Origin: CBDFKF01 sp965248765
GTDB taxonomy: Bacteria > Pseudomonadota > Alphaproteobacteria > VGEJ01
Direction: 5' to 3'
Assembly (NCBI GenBank): GCA_965248765.1
Contig: CBDFKF010000003.1
Location: 1 to 64,000, forward strand
Length of the DNA: 64,000 nucleotides
The notes beneath the pieces were generated by a model. It was not told where the DNA came from and made no database searches. It saw only the letters and a list, made by a program, of their open reading frames with translations. The translations under genes and the position numbers were made by a program. Numbering within the stretch: position 1 is the first letter of the stretch; each line of letters starts with the position of its first letter. Below, one piece after another: positions 59,025 to 64,000 of the stretch.

Positions 59025-59765
59025 ATGGAAAAAGGCCACATTGTCCACTCCTTCGACGAAGAGCTGACGCGGCTTGCCAATCGTATTCTCGAGATGGGCG
59101 GCATCGCCGAGACGCAGCTCGCCGACGCCATCCGATCGGTGGCGACGCGCGACAGCGACCTCGCCCAGCGTGTGATCGAGCAGGACCGTGAGGTCGACGC
59201 GCTCGAGATCGATCTCGATACGACGGCCGTGCAGATGCTGGCATTGCGCCAACCCATGGCTGCCGATCTGCGGCAGATCGTCACCGCCCTCAAAATCTCG
59301 CACACGGTTGAGCGCATTGCCGATTACGCCAAGAACATCTCGAAGCGGGCGATGGTCCTGAACCAACTCCAACCGATCCCGCCGGTGCAGAGCATCCCGC
59401 GCATGGCGCGCCTCGCCCAGCAGCTGGTCAAGGACGTGCTCGATGCCTACGTTCAACACGATGCCGAGCGGGCGATGGCCGTGTGGCAGCGCGACCGCGA
59501 GCTGGATGAGTTCTACGAGAGCCTGTTCCGCGAGCTCTTGACCTACATGATGGAGGATCCGCGCAACATCCCGGCCGGTATCCACGTTCTGTTCATCGCC
59601 AAGAACATCGAGCGGGTTGGCGATCACGCCACCAACATTGCCGAGATGGTCTATTTTCTGGTCCATGGCGAGCCGCTGCGCGAGGTGCGGCCGAAGGGCG
59701 ATCAGGCGAGCCTTACTGTGATCGAGCCGACCAGCGGGTCCGACGACGAGCCGACGAGCCCATGA
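59025..59765 (+). CDS. phoU: Phosphate signalling regulator PhoU
   Basis: The 246-residue protein is two PhoU three-helix repeats. The first contains ALRQPMAADLRQIVTALKISHTVERIADYAKNI and the second LFIAKNIERVGDHATNIAEMV, both with the metal-binding E/D-x-x-x-D pattern. PhoU restrains PhoR when phosphate is plentiful. Its stop overlaps the phoB ATG as ATGA. Confidence 0.95.
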   Translation: MEKGHIVHSFDEELTRLANRILEMGGIAETQLADAIRSVATRDSDLAQRVIEQDREVDALEIDLDTTAVQMLALRQPMAADLRQIVTALKISHTVERIADYAKNISKRAMVLNQLQPIPPVQSIPRMARLAQQLVKDVLDAYVQHDAERAMAVWQRDRELDEFYESLFRELLTYMMEDPRNIPAGIHVLFIAKNIERVGDHATNIAEMVYFLVHGEPLREVRPKGDQASLTVIEPTSGSDDEPTSP

Positions 59766-60445
59766 AGCCGACGATCCTCATCGTCGAGGACGAGGCGGCG
59801 ATGGTGGCGATGCTGCGCTACAACCTCGAGGCTGAGGGATACCTGGTGGCCGAAGCCAACGACGGCGAGCAGGCGCTGGTGCTGATCGCCGAGGAGCCGC
59901 CGGACCTGGTGCTCCTCGACTGGATGCTGCCGGAGCTCTCGGGTCTCGAGGTCTGCCGCCGGCTCAAACGCGGTGCGGCCACGCGCGACATCCCGATCAT
60001 CCTGCTCACCGCGCGCGGCGAGGAGGAGGACACGATCCGCGGTCTCGACACCGGCGCCGATGACTACATCGTCAAGCCGTTTGCGCTATCGCTGCTGCTC
60101 GCGCGCATGCGCGCGGTGCTGCGGCGCGCCCGCCCGGCGCTCGCCTGGGAGCGGCTTGAGCGCGGCGATGTCGTCGTCGACCTCGGCGCCCACCGCGTCA
60201 CCCGGGCCGGACGCGAGGCTCACCTCGGGCCAACCGAGTACCGCCTGTTGCGCCATCTGATGGAGCACCCGGGGCGGGTTTTCTCACGCGAGCAGCTCCT
60301 CGATGCGGTATGGGGGCGCGATGCCTACGTCGAGCCGCGCACCGTCGATGTTCACGTCCGCCGCCTGCGCAAGGCGCTGAACGGCGAGGGCAAGCCCGAT
60401 ATCATTCGCACCGTGCGCGCGGCCGGCTATTCGCTGGCGCTTTAG
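59762..60445 (+). CDS. phoB: Phosphate regulon response regulator PhoB
   Basis: The 227-residue OmpR-family regulator has phospho-acceptor D53 (LVLLDWMLPELSG), K105 (YIVKPFALS) and a winged-helix domain at about 130-225 (LGPTEYRLLRHLMEHPGRVFSREQLLDAVWG, YVEPRTVDVHVRRLRKAL). It ends the operon and binds the Pho box at 55282. It is convergent with the first GMC oxidoreductase gene, 18 bases away. Confidence 0.95.
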   Translation: MKPTILIVEDEAAMVAMLRYNLEAEGYLVAEANDGEQALVLIAEEPPDLVLLDWMLPELSGLEVCRRLKRGAATRDIPIILLTARGEEEDTIRGLDTGADDYIVKPFALSLLLARMRAVLRRARPALAWERLERGDVVVDLGAHRVTRAGREAHLGPTEYRLLRHLMEHPGRVFSREQLLDAVWGRDAYVEPRTVDVHVRRLRKALNGEGKPDIIRTVRAAGYSLAL

Positions 60446-60463
60446 GCCAGATCGTATCCCAGC

Positions 60464-62074
60464 TCAGATCTCGTTGCCGCGCATCTGCTCGGCGATGTAT
60501 TCGGCCTGGCGCATCGCCAGGGCGACGATCGTCAGCGTCGGGTTGCCGGCCATCGAGGAGGCGAACTGGCTGCCGTCCGAGATGAACAGGTTGGCGAGGT
60601 CGTGGCTCTGGCCCCATTTGTTGACGACGCCGGCGGCCGGGTCGTCGCTCATGCGGCAGGTGCCCATATTATGCGAGGCCGGCAACGGCGGCCCCTCGAA
60701 CACCCGATAGGCGCCAATCGCCTCATAGAGCGCCACCGACCGCTTGTAGGCGTGGTTCTTCATCATGAGCTCGTTGGGGTGATCGTCGAGATGGAGGTTG
60801 GGAATCGGTAGCCCGAACTGATCCTTCTCGGTTTCGTGCAGGGTCACACGATTGGTCTCCATCGCCATGTCCTCGCCCAGCACGCAGAGCGAGGCGGTGT
60901 GATCGTAGGCATCGATCCAGTCGGTGTACCCCCGCCCCCAGGCGCCAGGGCTGAGGAACGCCGAGTAATAGGGCAGGCCGAGCGAGCTGTTGAGGAAGTA
61001 ATAGCCGCCGGCGAAGCCGCGCGAGTCGTCGAAGCGGGCTTCATCGCGGATGATGCCGGCGACCGTCAGGCCGCGGTGCATGTTGACCGGCTGATCGAAC
61101 TGGCCATACACGAAACCGAACATGTGGCGCATGTAGTTCTTGCCGACCTGGCCTGAGCTGTTGGCGAGACCGTCGGGAAACGCGCTTGATTCTGAGTTCA
61201 GCAACAGCCGCGGGCTCTCGATCGAGTTGCCTGCCACACACACCAAGCGCGCCTGCTGCCGGTGTTGCTGGCCGGCCGCGTCGGCATAGACGACGCCGCT
61301 GGCGCGGCCATCCGCGCCATGCTCAACCTTGAGCACCATGCAGTCGGTGCGAACCTCGCACCGGCCGGTCGCCTCGGCCCTAGGAATCTCGGCGTTCATC
61401 GTCGACCACTTGGCGCCCGAGCGGCAGCCTTGTTGGCAGAAGCCGATCTGATCGCACCCGTTGCGGCCGTCGCGCGGCTCGATGTTGATGGCGAGGTTGT
61501 TGGTATCGATCTGGGTGTAGCCGATGCGGCGCCCGCCCGCCTTCATCACCTTGTAGTTATTGATCTCGGGCGGCAGGGGGATGCCGTTGGTGCCGGTCAC
61601 TCCCATCTTGTCCTCGGCGCCGTCGTAGTAGGGCGCGATCTCATCGAGGCTGAGCGGCCAGTCGGCGATGTTGCTGCCGGGTACCGCGCCGTAGGTGGAG
61701 CGCGCCTTGAACTCGTGCGCTTGGAAGCGCGGCGTCATCGCCGCCCAGTGGAGCGTGGTGCCACCCAGCCCCTTGCACGTCAGCGTCGGTGATTCGGCGA
61801 AGTTCTCGGCGATCGGCGAGGAGCCTGTGCACGTGCGCGAATCGCGCCACGCGAGCAGGTCGTACATCGCGTACTCGTCATTCTCGAAGTCGGTCTGCTT
61901 GAAACGCGGCCCCGCTTCGAGCACCACCATGTCGATTCCCTTCTGCGCCAGCTCGTTGGCAAGCGTGCCGCCGCCGGCACCCGACCCGACAATGACGGCG
62001 ACGGAGCCGTCATCGTGGTCGTAGGTCACGGTCGCGACATCGTCGTCGATGAAATCGTCGTCGTAGGTGGTCAT
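60464..62074 (-). CDS. GMC-family FAD oxidoreductase (tandem copy 1)
   Basis: The 536-residue glucose-methanol-choline oxidoreductase has an unusual acidic N-terminus (MTTYDDDFIDDDVATVTYDHDD), then the FAD dinucleotide fold VIVGSGAGGGTLANELA with LEAGP. The C-terminal catalytic His is in LPASHNMGTCRMSDDP and the catalytic Asn in AGNPTLTIVALAMRQAEYIA. A cysteine-containing stretch GCDQIGFCQQGCRSGAKWS is shared by all GMC members near gluconate/sorbose dehydrogenases. No signal peptide is seen. The substrate is unknown. It follows copy 2 by 40 bases. Confidence 0.9.
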   Translation of the reverse strand: MTTYDDDFIDDDVATVTYDHDDGSVAVIVGSGAGGGTLANELAQKGIDMVVLEAGPRFKQTDFENDEYAMYDLLAWRDSRTCTGSSPIAENFAESPTLTCKGLGGTTLHWAAMTPRFQAHEFKARSTYGAVPGSNIADWPLSLDEIAPYYDGAEDKMGVTGTNGIPLPPEINNYKVMKAGGRRIGYTQIDTNNLAINIEPRDGRNGCDQIGFCQQGCRSGAKWSTMNAEIPRAEATGRCEVRTDCMVLKVEHGADGRASGVVYADAAGQQHRQQARLVCVAGNSIESPRLLLNSESSAFPDGLANSSGQVGKNYMRHMFGFVYGQFDQPVNMHRGLTVAGIIRDEARFDDSRGFAGGYYFLNSSLGLPYYSAFLSPGAWGRGYTDWIDAYDHTASLCVLGEDMAMETNRVTLHETEKDQFGLPIPNLHLDDHPNELMMKNHAYKRSVALYEAIGAYRVFEGPPLPASHNMGTCRMSDDPAAGVVNKWGQSHDLANLFISDGSQFASSMAGNPTLTIVALAMRQAEYIAEQMRGNEI

Positions 62075-62114
62075 GGCACAGTCCTCAATGGAGTCGGAAG
62101 ATCGCCGGTGGTGC

Positions 62115-63722
62115 TCACAGGTCGTTTCGCCGCATCTGCTCGGCGATGTACTCGGCCTGGCGGATCGCTAACGCGACAATGGTAAGCGTCGGGTTGCCGG
62201 CCATCGACGAGGTGAACTGGCTGCCGTCGGAGATGAATAGGTTGCCGATGTCGTGGCTCTGGCCCCAGCGGTTGACGACGCCGGCTTGGGCGTCATCGCT
62301 CATCCGACAGGTGCCGAGATTGTGCGAGGCCGGCAGCGGTGGCGCTTCGAAGATGCGCTTGGCGCCGATCGCGTCGTACAGCTCGACCGAGCGCTTGTAG
62401 CCGTAGTTCTTCATTATCAGCTCGTTGGGGTGGTCGTCGAGGTGGAGGTTGGGGATGGGCAGGCCGTACTGGTCCCTCTCGGTGGCATGCAGGCTGACCT
62501 GATTGGTCTCGATCGCCATGTCCTCGCCCAACAGCGCGATGCTGGAGATGTGACCGTAGGCCTCGATCCAGCTCGCGTTGTCGCGTCCCCAGCCCTTCGG
62601 ATTAAGAAACGCGGCATAGAACGGCAGGCCCAAGGCGCACACAGTGGAGTAGTAGCCGCCGACGAAGCCGCGCGCAGGATCGTTGCCGGCCTCGTCGCGG
62701 ATCCACCCGGCCACGACCACGCCGCGGTGCATGTTCACCGGCTGATCGAACGCGGCGTAGACGAAGCCGAACATGTGGCGCATGTAGTTCTTGCCGACAA
62801 CGCCTGAGGAATTAGCAAGCCCGTCGGGTGATGCGCTCGATTCGGAATTCAGCAGCAGGCGCGGCGTCTCGATCGAGTTGCCGGCAATACAGACGACCCG
62901 CGCGCGCTGCTGCCGCTGGTTGCCGTCGCCATCGGCATAGACCACACCGTTGACGCGGCCCGCCTCGTCCTGCTCGACCCGCAGCACCATCGCGCCCGGC
63001 CGTACCTCGCAGCGGCCGGTGGCCTCGGCCTTGGGTATCTCCGAGTTCATCGTCGACCATTTGGCGCCTGATTTGCAGCCTTGTTGGCAGAAGCTGATCT
63101 GGTCGCAGCCGTTGCGCCCATCGCGTGGTTGGATGTTGATCGCCAGGTTGTTGGTATCGATCTGGGTGTAGCCGACACGCCGAGCGCCCGCGGCTATGAC
63201 CTTGAAGTTGTTATTCTCAGGAAAGCGCGGGATGCCGTTGGTCCCCGTGACGCCCATCTTGTCCTCGGCACGATCGTAGTAGGGCACCATCTCGTCCAGG
63301 CTCAACGGCCAATCGGCGAGGTTGGCGCCCGGTATATCGCCGTAGGTCGAGCGCGCCTTGAACTCGTGCGCCTGGAAACGCGGACACATGCCCGCCCAGT
63401 GCAGGGTCGATCCGCCGACCGCTTTGCAGACCCACGTCGGCGCATCGCCGAAGTTCAGGGCAACGGGGGAGGAGCCGGTGGCGGCGCGCTTATCGCGCCA
63501 CGTCAGCTTGTCGTACATCACCCATTCATCGTTCTCGAAATCGGCCTCCTTGAACCGCGGGCCGGCCTCGAGCACGACGACGTCGATGCCCTTCTGCGCG
63601 AGCTCATTGGCGAGCGTCCCGCCGCCTGCGCCCGAGCCAACGATCACGACGACCGAGTCATCGTCCTCATCGAAAGTGACGGCGGCGACATCGTCGATGA
63701 AGTCATCATCGTGGGTGGTCAT
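62115..63722 (-). CDS. GMC-family FAD oxidoreductase (tandem copy 2)
   Basis: The 535-residue protein is a close paralogue of copy 1, colinear over its full length, with the same acidic N-terminus (MTTHDDDFIDDVAAVTFDEDDD), VIVGSGAGGGTLANELAQKG, GCDQISFCQQGCKSGAKWS, LPASHNLGTCRMSDD and NPTLTIVALAIRQAEYIAEQM. Differences are concentrated near the middle (GYYSTVCALGLPFYAAFLNPKGWG against GYYFLNSSLGLPYYSAFLSPGAWG), which may alter substrate choice. Confidence 0.9.
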   Translation of the reverse strand: MTTHDDDFIDDVAAVTFDEDDDSVVVIVGSGAGGGTLANELAQKGIDVVVLEAGPRFKEADFENDEWVMYDKLTWRDKRAATGSSPVALNFGDAPTWVCKAVGGSTLHWAGMCPRFQAHEFKARSTYGDIPGANLADWPLSLDEMVPYYDRAEDKMGVTGTNGIPRFPENNNFKVIAAGARRVGYTQIDTNNLAINIQPRDGRNGCDQISFCQQGCKSGAKWSTMNSEIPKAEATGRCEVRPGAMVLRVEQDEAGRVNGVVYADGDGNQRQQRARVVCIAGNSIETPRLLLNSESSASPDGLANSSGVVGKNYMRHMFGFVYAAFDQPVNMHRGVVVAGWIRDEAGNDPARGFVGGYYSTVCALGLPFYAAFLNPKGWGRDNASWIEAYGHISSIALLGEDMAIETNQVSLHATERDQYGLPIPNLHLDDHPNELIMKNYGYKRSVELYDAIGAKRIFEAPPLPASHNLGTCRMSDDAQAGVVNRWGQSHDIGNLFISDGSQFTSSMAGNPTLTIVALAIRQAEYIAEQMRRNDL

Positions 63723-63781
63723 CTTGCCGGTCCTCGAGAATCGGAGGGGCGAGCTCGGCTATCGCGCCTCGACGGTGCCGA

Positions 63782-64000
63782 TCAGAGGTCGTTTCGTCGC
63801 ATCTGCTCGGCGATGTGCTCGGCCTGGCGGATGGCGAGCGCGACGATCGTCAGAGTCGGGTTGCAGGCGCCGCCGGAGCTGAAGCTGCTGCCGTCGGAGA
63901 CAAAGATGTTGGGAACCTCATGGCTTTGGCCCCAACGATTGGTTACGCCCAGGTTGGGATCGTCGGCCATGCGACACGTGCCCATGTTGTGGCCGGCCGG
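63782..64000 (-). CDS. GMC-family FAD oxidoreductase (tandem copy 3), cut by the window edge
   Basis: The last 72 residues of a third GMC oxidoreductase are visible, in frame to the right edge: AGHNMGTCRMADDPNLGVTNRWGQSHEV with the catalytic His, and ACNPTLTIVALAIRQAEHIAEQMRRNDL with the catalytic Asn. It differs from copies 1 and 2 in SSFSSGGACNP where they have SQF(A/T)SSMAGNP. Its start and the rest of the protein lie beyond the window. Confidence 0.85.
   Translation of the reverse strand, partial: PAGHNMGTCRMADDPNLGVTNRWGQSHEVPNIFVSDGSSFSSGGACNPTLTIVALAIRQAEHIAEQMRRNDL

Overview
The window is GC-rich (by eye about two-thirds G+C), densely packed bacterial DNA. Gene content points to an aerobic alphaproteobacterium, probably Rhodospirillales-like: a phoR/pst/phoU/phoB block, puu/pot polyamine genes, an oxoprolinase-type hydantoinase operon, a FixJ-type regulator and palindromic intergenic repeats of a kind common in that class. 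This placement is inference, because no rRNA or other marker gene is present. No tRNA, rRNA, CRISPR array, transposase or phage gene was seen.

Layout. 1-7.0 kb: amino-acid and amide catabolism (class III aminotransferase cut by the window edge, EutB-like PLP lyase, glutamine-synthetase-like protein, N-formylglutamate amidohydrolase-family protein, isochorismatase-family hydrolase, XRE-cupin regulator, and a binding protein broken by a 20-bp tandem duplication). 7.0-9.8 kb: RmlC-like epimerase, SAF-domain dehydrogenase, and a sulfotransferase fused to the remains of a SnoaL-like gene. 10.0-12.1 kb: an ECF42-type sigma factor with two DGPF/YCII proteins, one frameshifted. 12.3-18.8 kb (minus strand): a corrinoid methyl-transfer operon holding a UroD-type methyltransferase, a B12 protein, a four-cysteine small protein, a ferredoxin-type reductive activator, a pterin-binding methyltransferase, a dehydrogenase and one unknown protein. 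19.0-23.9 kb: otsB, GH15, otsA and glk, with GH15 frameshifted and otsA carrying an in-frame TGA. 23.9-28.3 kb: a GldA/F/G-like ABC system with a DUF4340 protein. 28.5-31.8 kb: a second isochorismatase, a PuuE-like deacetylase, a flavin reductase and a split YeeE/YedE pair. 31.9-40.6 kb (minus strand): a tightly overlapping hydantoinase A/B/B', aminotransferase V, aspartoacylase and MFS operon. 40.9-47.8 kb: puuB, puuA and potFGHI for putrescine uptake and use. 47.9-53.6 kb: an unknown membrane protein, a FixJ-like regulator, and a type I secretion-like ABC protein plus HlyD pair in which nearly every ATPase motif of the ABC protein is lost. 53.8-60.4 kb: phoR, a consensus Pho box, pstCAB, phoU and phoB, without pstS. 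60.5-64 kb: three tandem GMC oxidoreductases, the last cut by the window edge.

The overall theme is scavenging of nitrogen- and methyl-rich organic solutes (polyamines, amides, ureide- or hydantoin-like rings, methylated compounds) together with phosphate-starvation control. Operons are compact, and many junctions use a GTGA, ATGA or TTGA stop/start overlap that implies translational coupling. At least six genes carry reading-frame lesions. Several are one-base indels, mostly contractions of short G/C runs, which could be sequencing error. The 20-bp duplication, the sulfotransferase/SnoaL junction and the TGG-to-TGA change are less easily explained that way.

The best candidates for something undescribed are the motif-less ABC/HlyD pair (50.0-53.2 kb), the corrinoid operon with its four-cysteine protein (12.3-18.8 kb) and the six-gene hydantoinase operon (31.9-40.6 kb).
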